Assembly (NCBI RefSeq): GCF_002878395.1
Contig: NC_061118.1
Coordinates: 124,885,798-124,949,797 of the forward strand
DNA: 64,000 nucleotides
Origin: Capsicum annuum
Lineage: Eukaryota; Streptophyta; Magnoliopsida; Solanales; Solanaceae
Direction: 5' to 3'
The first letter of the stretch is position 1. Every line of letters begins with the position of its first letter. The notes beneath the pieces were generated by a model. The model was not told where the DNA came from. It saw only the letters and a list, made by a program, of their open reading frames with translations, and ran no database searches. Shown one piece after another: positions 1 to 8,829 of the stretch. Position numbers and translations under genes: made by a program.

Positions 1-860
1 ATCACACGCATTCTACAATGCTCCAACAAACATTATAATATGATAAAAAATAATTAAAACATAGAAAATATTATCCAACCATCAATAAAAAAACCCAACA
101 TATATTTAAAAACCAAACAATACCCACAATTGAATCATGAAAATCATTCAAAAAAATATGAATTTAGTTGAACTAAAATAAAGAAGGCATAACATAAATT
201 ATATATCAAAGAAGACGGAGAGATCTACTCTTGAAATCCCCGAATTTAATCACCTTTACGAAACCCTAGCCTTTTTCTTATACCAAAATCTTGAGAGAGA
301 TTTGAAAATTTTTCAAGTGTTTTACATTGTGAATAATAGGGTAAATAAAGTCCAAATAGTGTATTAAGTCATGGGTTTAATAGGGTTTAAGAGGGGAAAT
401 GTCCAGAATGCCCCCAACTTAAATTGTAAAAATTCTACATGAGGCTACAACTACACCACCCCAAATCATACCCATAACTTACAAGTGGTACCCACAACTT
501 GTACCCTATATAGAATGTTGGACATCATAAAATGTTCACCATACAACTCCTCTTTCATTAGTCTACCCACACCGTATGAGTAGTATCCTCAAACCATATC
601 CAAGGAAGAATTAAAGGGATTGGACACTAGATAACATATCAGTTGGACTATACAACTTGTACTATCTCCATACAATCCTTATAATGTCCATTCATACCTT
701 TGATAGAAACTAACCAAAACCTCACTGAGTAAATACGACCAAGCCCCTGTAAATTATATCCACATCATATGAAAAGTACCATTAAGTCGTATGATGTCCA
801 GATTATTCAAAACCAAGGAAATATCTAAGGAATAGAACCTATGGAGTTTTAACTATCCTC
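1..860 (-). repeat. LTR fragment, Tekay-like
   Basis: No coding potential. By eye it shares colinear blocks with the outer part of the 5' LTR of the chromovirus at 42700-43560. Shared blocks include an AAACCCTRGCTTT stretch, an AATAATAGGGWAAATAA stretch and GGGGAAATGTCCA, in the same order and direction. It also has similar repeated phrases around 'cgtatga' and 'acttgtacc'. I read it as part of a related LTR on the same strand. The left end is outside the window and the right end is not defined, but lies near the copia gag remnant that starts at about 868. Confidence 0.4.
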
Positions 861-867
861 AACCATG

Positions 868-970
868 ATGAATTTAAAAATATTAGTTTTTCACCACCAT
901 TATACTATCCATTAAATATTTGTGGTCTAGTTATAGGTTTCCCTTCTTTAAGATTAGGTAGAGCAGCCAT
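868..970 (-). pseudogene. Copia-like gag, first codons only
   Basis: Starting at the ATG at 970, the reading is MAALPNLKEGKPITRP and then a phenylalanine-asparagine-glycine, followed by a stop codon. This N-terminus resembles the start of many plant copia gag proteins, where a conserved aromatic stretch follows. Here that stretch is lost, and homology ends near 868 where the next repeat begins. About 35 codons remain and the gene is dead. Confidence 0.4.
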
Positions 971-983
971 TCTAAAAAGGGTA

Positions 984-996
984 CTCTGATACCGAC
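984..996 (-). other. Primer-binding site, initiator tRNA-Met type
   Basis: Minus strand reads TCGGTATCAGAGT directly after the LTR. It differs by one base from the usual TGGTATCAGAG core. It sets the LTR boundary and the orientation of the element. Confidence 0.55.
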
Positions 997-1724
997 TATT
1001 TAAACCCTTGGGGGTTACACCACACAGTAAGGAACCAAGCCCTACAACATCAATCAGAGGAAAAATACACAAAAATAACTAGGAAATAGGGAACAATATA
1101 GGAAGAGTAAATACACATGAATTTTTATGTGAAAACCCAGGAATGGAAAAATTGTGTCTTGCCCTTACAAGCACTTTCAAATCCACTATAATCAAACTCT
1201 TGATTACAATCTTAACTGAACCTAACTCCAGGTTCCTTTTTCTAGTAGTAATTCTACAATATGCCCATCTTGGTAACTCTACTAAGGATCCTCTCTACTA
1301 ATTAACTATAATTAGTGTCAAATTTAGGCAACTTTACCAAACTAAATCTCTCAAAAGAAAGCAGTAATCTCATATCATGAGTAGTTTGATTACAAGTTAA
1401 TACTCAAGAACACTTACTCATTCTTTATGCACATTACAAAGATAAATACATGAGCAATGTTTGAGCAATCTTGAAATAGAGTTTTTATGCCTCTCTTTTC
1501 TCTATGATTTTTGTAAATAATATTGGAATAAGAGGTATCTCTTCCTTTTTATATATTAGTGATGATTAGGGTTGAAATATAATTTTAATAGCTATCCATG
1601 CCAGTACAAAATGGCACTTGCAAGTTTGTTATAAAAAAAAAAAAAGTAAGTAAATACTGTGTGACATCTGTACTGTACGTTGAACATTCAGGGACTTGGT
1701 CCCTTGTAGTTTATATTCTAATCA
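997..1724 (-). repeat. 5' LTR of the copia-like element
   Basis: Minus-strand start TGATTAGAATATAAAC at 1724. The other end lies next to the primer site and reads plus-strand TATTTAAACCC, probably TGTTTAAACCC with one G-to-A change. Length is 728 bp. It contains a TATA-like box (1541-1560) and a poly(A) run on the plus strand near 1632. Near its edge GGGACTTGGTCCC forms a short inverted repeat. The second LTR is absent from the window. Confidence 0.45.
1541..1560 (-). promoter_or_regulatory. TATA-like box in the copia LTR
   Basis: Minus strand reads ACTAATATATAAAAAGGAAG, a good plant TATA context. It lies in the first third of the LTR in transcription direction, as expected for the U3 promoter. 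This is a motif match only. Confidence 0.35.
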
Positions 1725-1734
1725 TCCAAATGAA

Positions 1735-2990
1735 ATATAGATGGTATTCTAGATGCACTCTAAATAACTTCAGGATGGACCCACCATACTTTTTGAATGT
1801 TTGAAGCTCATGGAAAGTTCTTCTTTCTTGGAAGATAAATGGATCAAAAGTATCCACACACTAATTAAATAAATCTAGCGAGTAGTCTATTATTACAAAA
1901 GATAGAATTTTTATTGTATTGATCATGAAAATTTGACTAGCTCTCAAATTGTATTCTCCGATATTAGATATCTGGTAGAAATAATCTCTGTGGATGTCTC
2001 GTAATTCATCATATACATCTATAGAGTAGAGGGTGTCCTCCATTGGTTCTTCTTCAAGTTAGAAGACAAACTCAAGGTTTTCCTCTACTGAGATAGACGT
2101 ATGTGTAATGGGCTATTTCATCAAGAAGGTGGACTGAGTTCTTTGACTTTTTGGATTGAGTAAAGTTTCTTGAAAATTTACCCGGCTTTCTGTGGATGAA
2201 GAAACCAACATTATTCTTTATGTATTTTGTTGGGATTTTTTTCTGAAGCACATGGTTCACCGGACCACATTGACCCTATCGTCGAGAGGTCTAGGCAATT
2301 TGAACCACCTGAACTGTAGTTGCCTCTTTGATCTTACTCTGTGGCTTAGATAGGGATAGTGGGATTTGGTAACTGTATTATTTCTACTATCACTACTCTC
2401 AATAGTTGTGTAATTCTAGATGATATTTCTTAGAACTAATTTCTTCTTTCATTCACTACTCAAGACCTGGATAATGGCTTGTCGAATGTAGCCCACATCA
2501 CTGTTGGGGACTTTTTACAGAATCTTGATTTTGAAGGTAAAGTCTTGAGATATGAGATAAATGTTTTTTTATAATCCCAAGTCTGTTCCACTAGTTACAG
2601 AGGATTTTAGTGAATCTGGAGGTGTATTGTGATAGTATCATGTATTTTCCTCATTCATCCAAATTCTTTGTGACCATGAAAGTGTACAAGTTTTGGATTC
2701 ATTAAGGCCAAGGTAGAATCTTGACATCATTAATAGTGAAGGTATGAAATTCAGTTTAAAAGGTTTTCTTTGCCACTGTTACTAGTTTTGGCCTCCTTTT
2801 TAGGACTGGATCACTAGTCACCTTATTTTTATCAGAGACTAATTTAGAGACCTTTGGCTCTTTTGATTTTTTCCTTAACACGGGAGGACATTCATCCTTA
2901 GGTGATTATTTTAAATGCTGCATAGCATCGCTATAATTATTACATCTTTACCAACAGGAAGGTCTTCCTCAGATATTCCCTTATTTGTAT
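1735..2990 (-). pseudogene. Pararetrovirus-like coat protein region, copy a
   Basis: Degenerate minus-strand reading with many stops. Identifiable blocks align with the copies at 7240-8829, 58640-59990 and 60000-61660. They include a proline-rich phrase near 2890, the EFHTFTINDVKILPWP block near 2740-2700, a basic Arg/Lys stretch at about 2330-2290, then a zinc-knuckle position at 2162-2203. The knuckle reads FFIHRKPGKFSRNF, so all four CCHC ligands are replaced. It is followed by MEDTLYSIDVYDELRDI at 2043. A basic stretch before a CCHC knuckle is typical of caulimovirid coat proteins and also of gag. No RT follows. Homology stops at about 1735, next to the copia LTR. Confidence 0.45.
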
Positions 2991-4260
2991 AGAAAATAAA
3001 TTTAGGAATGTCGTTTGTGTGTGTATCATGAAGAGCTTTATCTTCGATTGGGAACTAAAAAACAATAGTTTCCTCTAAGGTTTGAGCTAATCTTTTGGCC
3101 TTTCAAGATTTGGGACATAATTTTGCAAAGTGACCTTTATCATTCCAGTTTAAGAATTTATCCTTGCCTGAGGTTCGTGTCCTGGAGGATCTAGCTACTC
3201 TACTAACCATGATCGAGTCATCCTTGCTAACATTATCTTGAAATAACCTCTTTTAACTAAAAAATCTTGTTTGATGAGCTACCAACCTTTATTTGGTGGT
3301 TTTTCATTTTGTGTTTCTACACTTTTGATCTCCAGGTCATCATCTGGTACTACAAGATCTGTGCTTGAGAAGATGGGATGATGTATTGGAGAAGCCTGTT
3401 TTGAGTCCATCTTATCAACATATCTTGGGGCCTTCTTATCAGTATCATAAGGAACATATGTTGAATACCATATCCATTTGACCCGGCCTTGTGTCATCTT
3501 AGTTTTCTTTTAAGCTGCCATGGCATTTTTTCCCTTACAAATTTGACAGTATTGAATTCCTGTTTATCTCTTAGAGTTAGAGTGAATTACATTGGTATGG
3601 ATGAATAAGGACGCTAGGTAGAAAAGGTTTTGCCTTATCCTTATAGGGATATTTTTATTGAAATACGGTGAATTTTTGGGCATTTTATTGGTTAATGTGT
3701 TTCATTGTCGGTCAATAAAATCTCAGATAGAGGTTGTTAAGGGACACATGTCTTATTTTATGGCCTGTAGCCTATTTTTCGGTGCTTTGATATATTTGTT
3801 ATCCTTAGTGAGTGCTTGTCAACTTATTGGCTTATCTTGTTAGGTGGATAGAATAACATATGACAACTTTGGAGCGTAATTTTTGTCATTCCCGTTGAAT
3901 GGGTGATTTGGTGGGAAGATATATTTAGTACTACAGATGGTTTTAGATATCATAAACAGTGGAGGTTCAGGATTTGATTTGGAGGCTTTGTTTTTTGATA
4001 GAGTAGGTAGTGATGTCTAGTCTTGGGGTTTGTAGGAGACTTCGAATTCATATACAACTTTTTCTCCATCCCAAGAGTTTTAGAAATGGCTTTTTTTTGA
4101 AGATGTAATAATCATCCCACTCTAGTTAATCGTCCTCCTTATCGCTATCATTCAGCCAATCCTCTTGGCATTTACACTCACAATCAATATCCTATAGACA
4201 ATGTCCGGTGAATGGATCTTTAAACCAGTGTATAGTATGCCCATTGTTACCGAATTCTCG
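2990..4260 (-). pseudogene. Pararetrovirus-like region between movement and coat parts, copy a
   Basis: This stretch links the movement-protein-like part to the coat-like part. Around 4190-4100 the minus strand encodes an Asp/Glu-rich segment. Around 4090-3950 it matches the block seen at 57709-57927 (phrases like EFEVSYKP and a Lys/Pro-rich run). At 3497-3279 an open stretch of 72 codons begins MTQGRVKWIWYSTYVPYD, and its Asp/Lys/Pro-rich remainder recurs in decayed form at 57250-57430. A zinc-knuckle-like motif lies at 3112-3156. Stops and frameshifts occur throughout. I cannot assign a specific function. Confidence 0.35.
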
Positions 4261-4267
4261 TATTCAA

Positions 4268-4990
4268 TTATTTTTGTTCAAGGCATATTAAGATAGCAGG
4301 AAATATTCGCTGGATCAGGATTCTCTTCCTCCAAGTAAGTTTTAGCCAGAGTGTATATATGGATGGACAGAGATACTTTATAAGGTTTTTAGTGAATACA
4401 GGTTTAATGGGATGGAGATTTTGAGGACGGAATCTCAACCTCTCATAAATTCTAAGCCACAAATTTTGGAGAATTGTGAGGAATTCTTCCCTGGAGACAT
4501 ATTTTGAGATCTGGATGCATTGGGTCGTTCCTTTTGTGGCATCTATGGTTAGGGAAAAGGAGTGGTGGCCACTTGGATTGTTTATGTTTGGTAAGTGATT
4601 TTGGACTTGCCAAAATATTTGGTAGTGTAGGGTCATTTATGTGGAGCTATAGTGGGGCTTCAAGGATTTGGACTTGAAGCTTTAATGCTTTTATTAGATA
4701 CGGCTCGGTGAGGGACATATTGAAATGAGGAAGCATGGTAACAATGACTATCCTTGAGTCCAAAGTGACTCCTGAAATACCTAAGGTCACACGTTGGTAC
4801 TCTCTGAATCTAGTACCAAGAAAGAAAAACATGCCTTTATTATCTTTCGTTTTCTCCCTTGATATGTCAAATCAATTTGAATAAAACCAAAATGGACATG
4901 GGTAAACCCATGAATTTTATAGACATATTTTTGAGTTTTTACAGGAGTATAAAGACTATGTTTGTGCTAAAAGTCTATGGACATAACTCA
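4268..4990 (-). pseudogene. 30K-family movement-protein-like remnant, copy a
   Basis: In caulimovirids the 30K-superfamily movement protein lets virus spread through plasmodesmata. Two open stretches (4647-4832 and 4268-4636) and a further segment up to about 4990 lie in different frames. They contain the phrases HVHFGFIQIDLTYQG (about 4920-4880) and TMLPHFNMSLTEPYLIKALK (about 4735-4675). These are an aromatic/hydrophobic beta-strand region followed by a D/E-P-x-L-x-x-A-L helix, as I know it from 30K proteins of plant pararetroviruses. It is the first coding block after the primer site at 5263-5275, the usual place for it. At least two frameshifts and several stops mean no product. Confidence 0.5.
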
Positions 4991-5262
4991 ATGAAATATT
5001 TATTCTAAAATCTAAAGAAATTAACTACGACTCGATTGTATAAAGTCTTTGGAAAACACTAACTCTGATAATGGAAATACTTTGACTCTAATATTTATTG
5101 AACTTTGGTAGTAATAACTGGAAAGGGACGACTATGAATGGATCTAAGGCTAACAACTAAATCCAAGTAAAGTAAAAACTAAACATTTAAAGTTGTCTCA
5201 CATGTACAAATAACAGATAGTATGCGAACACTTGTTTCCTCCCTCCCTCAAGGAATTGGGAT
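4991..5262 (-). other. Non-coding stretch between primer site and movement-like remnant
   Basis: About 270 bp with no readable protein block. It looks like a leader or intergenic part of the pararetrovirus-like unit. Confidence 0.3.
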
Positions 5263-5275
5263 GGCTTTGATAACA
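5263..5275 (-). other. Primer-binding site of the pararetrovirus-like unit (tRNA-iMet type)
   Basis: Minus strand reads TGTTATCAAAGCC, followed by A. It differs at two positions from TGGTATCAGAGCCA, the complement of the plant initiator tRNA-Met 3' end. Caulimovirids prime minus-strand synthesis from this tRNA. It lies about 880 bp downstream of the TATA box at 6150-6158 and upstream of the movement-like remnant, the expected order. No LTR flanks it, which favours a pararetrovirus over an LTR element. Confidence 0.5.
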
Positions 5276-6140
5276 AATATAAAGTGAGATAGTGGGGCAC
5301 AGACTCTTACCAATAATATTATCTAAATGATTAATAATAGAGCTCTAAACTTTCCATTATGATAAGAGTTTTTATGACCATGTAGGAGGAACGACATACA
5401 AAATCAAAGATCTTATCGATACCATAAACCACAGTTTGTATCCTATCCAACATGATAGGAGGTTTCACATCCGTATAGGCAGTATACCATATGAAATCGA
5501 AGCTTTTAATCAACACACAACAAATTTTCTATGACTAATCTACACATCCACTAAGGAATGGTATACTCAGACAAAAGACTTTGTAACCTTCAATAGGATG
5601 GCTTGACTTTGCGAGTCTTCAAACACATTCATTAGTCTTCTTAGTAAAAAATTCTTTCATATATGACATAAACAGGTCTTACAACAGCTCTCCCATGGCC
5701 AGTTACCCTCAAGCATCCACGGAACAATGGTATACTATATCAGACCTAACATCTGCGTGTTCTTTCAAAGAAACAAAATAATATTAGAAAGATATTGTGA
5801 GAACCAATCCAATTTACTTCCATATTCATGGAAAGGTCTTAGCGATTAATGTTGTACAGATAACCATGACTTTGTTTCATATTCATGGAAAGTAACTTCT
5901 AATTTCTATGTTTCAATCACAACAAGTACATACTAGAGTGTTTCATTACCCAACTATTCTGACATAAAGGATCAAAGTAGCCATCCCTTTGGAAGATAAA
6001 GAACAAGAAAGAGAATTTAGCCAGTAAATATGTTTTTTGATAATATAAAAGTTTATTAGAGAGATTTAGGTGGAGAGAGTTTCTTCTAAGTAGTGAGGTT
6101 AGTATCTATGTAGATAAATTGATGATCACTAACTAAAGGC
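5276..6140 (-). other. Leader-like non-coding region of the pararetrovirus-like unit
   Basis: About 860 bp between TATA box and primer site, with only short ORFs (such as a 61-codon one at 5331-5516). Caulimovirid pregenomic RNAs have long leaders with small ORFs, so length and position fit. An AATAAA-containing stretch (minus CTAATAAACTTTTATA, near 6045-6060) lies about 90-100 bp after the TATA box and could be the poly(A) signal. Confidence 0.35.
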
Positions 6141-6160
6141 CTATGCTTCCTTTTATAGCT
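6141..6160 (-). promoter_or_regulatory. TATA box of the pararetrovirus-like unit
   Basis: Minus strand AGCTATAAAAGGAAGCATAG holds a strong TATA box followed by GGAAG, much like the pregenomic RNA promoters of plant pararetroviruses. Copy b ends upstream of it and copy a starts downstream of it. This is therefore the intergenic promoter of a head-to-tail tandem. Confidence 0.5.
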
Positions 6161-6640
6161 GTAGGAAGCTGCAAATAAGCTCGACCTACAGAAAAACTTG
6201 AAATAAAATATTACAATCCTATCCTATCTTCTAAGAGATAAGCCCTATCTACTCATACTCTATAAGTTTAATATTTTGGCACACAGTTCTTTGAGATATT
6301 ACAACCTAATTTATTCAAACCAGGAGGCACTAACATGTGATTGGCCAAGCAAGAAAATAACAAACTTATGTTATTGGCATATGATAGCATGTGGAAGCAA
6401 GTGAGTCAGCAGCTTACAAGTATGTAGATCAGCAACTTGTAAGCTCTTTGTCTACCAAGTAGCTTAGTAAACCTATTTGAGAGGGTAACCATCTAATAAG
6501 GCTTCTTGGAGATGAGATTACCCACTAGAAAGGGTAACCCATAGGAGAGTGTAACCCATATGAGAGGGTCTCTTAGAGATTAGCGTAACCCACTAAATAG
6601 GGTAACCTTTTTGTACGTGTCATTTATCGTCATCTTTTAG
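6161..6640 (-). promoter_or_regulatory. Intergenic region upstream of the TATA box
   Basis: AT-rich, no protein block. It contains a TGACTCA motif (minus strand, about 6398-6404), which can act as a bZIP site, and the GGTTACCC repeat cluster at 6479-6608. By position this would be the promoter region of the viral unit. Confidence 0.35.
6479..6608. repeat. GGTTACCC-type short repeat cluster
   Basis: Within 130 bp the minus-strand phrase GGGTTACNCTNTC, with small variants, occurs about six times, spaced by 13-33 bp. Plus-strand examples are gagagggtaacc, agaaagggtaaccc and gagagtgtaaccc. It lies 320-450 bp upstream of the TATA box. It may be a promoter element array or a decayed tandem duplication. 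Confidence 0.5.
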
Positions 6641-7240
6641 GCAGTGTTGGATGGCCTTGATGAAGAGCTTGTGTATCCTTCATCTATCAACAAGTCAATG
6701 TCATGCTTTTCCTTGAGGATTTATTGGAATTTCAAGCTTCTCTTTGAAAATCTGGTGAAGTAAATTATTTTGTTGGATGAATCAACGCATTCTTTTAGAG
6801 AATCCTTTAGCCATATTATTTTTATAGAGTTGGTGTATTCATATCTCATGATTTAGTATGATAGCCGATATATTTTTTTTACTTGTGTAAGTTCATCCCA
6901 GTGGGGACGATGATCAGCATAGTTCCACTTTCCTTATTTCTTCAGCCAAATTTCTATAGGAATGCATCAATTCCACAGGAAGATGAAACATTGTGCTTCA
7001 TAGTATTCATCTTTAAGAAAGAGTATTGATACTGGAAATTTTCAAATGAGTGAAATTATTGGCTGAACTTGGACGTCGTGGCTTATGATTACTACTTGAC
7101 AATATAGAATGAATACCATTTCACCATAGGAATCCTTAAAGCATCTAACAAATAATATTTTGGCTTGAACAGTGGCATGAACCTTTATAGAACAGGTTTG
7201 ATTTGATTAAAATGCTTGAAGGAATAGCATTTGAACTAAC
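6640..7240 (-). pseudogene. Pararetrovirus-like distal coding remnant, copy b
   Basis: Downstream of the coat-like part the minus strand still shows protein-like segments in shifting frames. Examples are GSCHCSSQNIIC near 7160 and a PHWDEL-containing segment near 6910. Stops are frequent. Because of its position after the zinc knuckle I looked for an aspartic protease DTG and an RT YxDD motif and found neither. Only this copy extends so far. No function can be given. Confidence 0.25.
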
Positions 7241-8829
7241 TGAGGATGTAGTATTGGTGGAACAGTTTCCATAATAGAGATAGGATTTCTTGCGGGAAGT
7301 CATTGGCTAGTGTGATAAACACATAACAGAAATTGTATTTCGAGTGAATTCTGAATGGCTTCAAGAAGGATCTTCCATACTTTTGCATATTTAAAATTCT
7401 TAGAAATTTCTTCATTGTAGTAGGATAGATGATTTGAAGGGATCCACATAGTGATTAAACATATCTGGATGGCTGTCAATTATTTTGGAAGATAGAATTC
7501 CTATAGGGATTTGACTAGCTGGTTTGTGGTTGTCTTTTATGGTACTGGATATCAGGTAGAGATTATCTCGATAGATATATCATAATTCTTTTGTACATCT
7601 ATGGAGAAGAGAGTGCCCGCTATCAGTTGTTCTTTTAATGAGATGACTGAATAAAGGTCATCTTCTTTGCTGAGATAGATTCTCTCGTGATCAGCTATTT
7701 CTTCAAAGAGGTAGACAAAGTCCTTCGATGTTCTTTCTTAAGGATAGTTCCTAGCATAATGACAATTTTGCTACAGATGAAGCATCCATTCTACTTATTT
7801 TAGATTTTTTGGCTCTTTCTTCTGAAGTACCTTATTCACTGGATCACCTTGCTTCTATTTTACGGAGGCCTCTGTAGTTTGAACCTCCTGAACAACTGCT
7901 TTCTTTTTTCTCTCATCTTGCAGTGTTATCAGGAAAAGTTAGACTTGGTGACAAGATCATCCCTATTTTAGGCTCGGTCAAGGTCAGGATTATTCGAGAT
8001 GATCTATTTCAGTACATCTCTTTATGGATATGTTATCCAGATCTTGGAAGACTGCCTGCCTGATGTATCCTATTTGTGTTACGATTATGGATTTGAACTT
8101 CCCCTTCATAGTTCTCATTGTATGGTATGCTAGAATATTTGGAAGTGATGACACAACGACCTATTTTAGGCTAGGATCTCTGCCCATCTCAAAGTAGATC
8201 CTTGCCATATTTTGGAAGTAGATATCGATGACATCTCTATCGAACGATAGTTACTTCATCTCAGAAAGCTATAACAAAATATTTTTCTATCTTCGGTAGG
8301 TGTCTCCACAAAAGACTTCTTATAAAATCCTGATGTTGAAGGAAAAGTCTTAGGATTTGATATAAGTGTTCTTAATGGAAATCCCAAGATCATTTCACCA
8401 GCCTTAGAGTATTATATATTTTTCTCATTCAGTCAGATTCTTTTTTTCCATCCATGTATAGAAGTCTTAGATCCTTCGAGGCTAGGATAAAATCTTAATG
8501 TCGTCGAGGGTGAAGGTGTTGAATACGGTTCCTACAGTTTTCTTTTTCGTTGTGCCTGGATTTTTATTTCTCTGGTATTATATCATTCATCTTCCTGTAT
8601 TAATCATTGACAACTTTGGAAACCTCTAGTTCCTTGGAGTGATTGATATATATGGGTGGATAGTCTTCTTTAGGGGATTGTACTGAAGATTTAGGAGCAT
8701 CTTTGACTTGCGTCGAAAAGTCACTAGATGTATCTTCGCCTTCACGTGTACTTTCATCAGGAAGGCTATCACTAATTTCAAAACATGCATTCGTAGGATC
8801 AGTAGCAGATAAGTGTTCTGGATTCTCCT
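7240..8829 (-). pseudogene. Pararetrovirus-like coat protein region, copy b (right end cut by the Ogre-like element)
   Basis: The open part at 8600-8829 continues the protein-like reading of 57025-57130 on the other side of the Ogre-like element, with the CTCCT duplication at 8825-8829. It contains EDYPPIYINHSKELEVSKV, almost the same as in the copy at 61304-61657. Further down are a degenerate basic stretch and a zinc knuckle at 7743-7784. There CFIC is intact, a one-base shift precedes the histidine, and the last cysteine reads as tyrosine. Then comes a block shared with 60000-60225. The reading is broken by many stops. Confidence 0.5.

Larger units (their letters stand above)
868..1724 (-). 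mobile_element. Truncated Ty1/copia-like element (LTR, primer site, gag start)
   Basis: On the minus strand an LTR (997-1724) is followed by a tRNA-Met-type primer site and the first codons of a gag-like gene. Everything after about 35 codons is missing, because the sequence passes into the LTR fragment at 1-860. The order LTR, primer site, ATG fits a 5' copia end. No RT or integrase is present, so the copia assignment rests on the gag start and primer site. The element abuts the pararetrovirus-like copy to its right. Confidence 0.45.

Noticed and set aside
1632..1646. Poly(A) tail of a retroposed transcript
   Set aside because: An A-run on the plus strand inside a minus-strand LTR with no adjacent retrogene or duplication.
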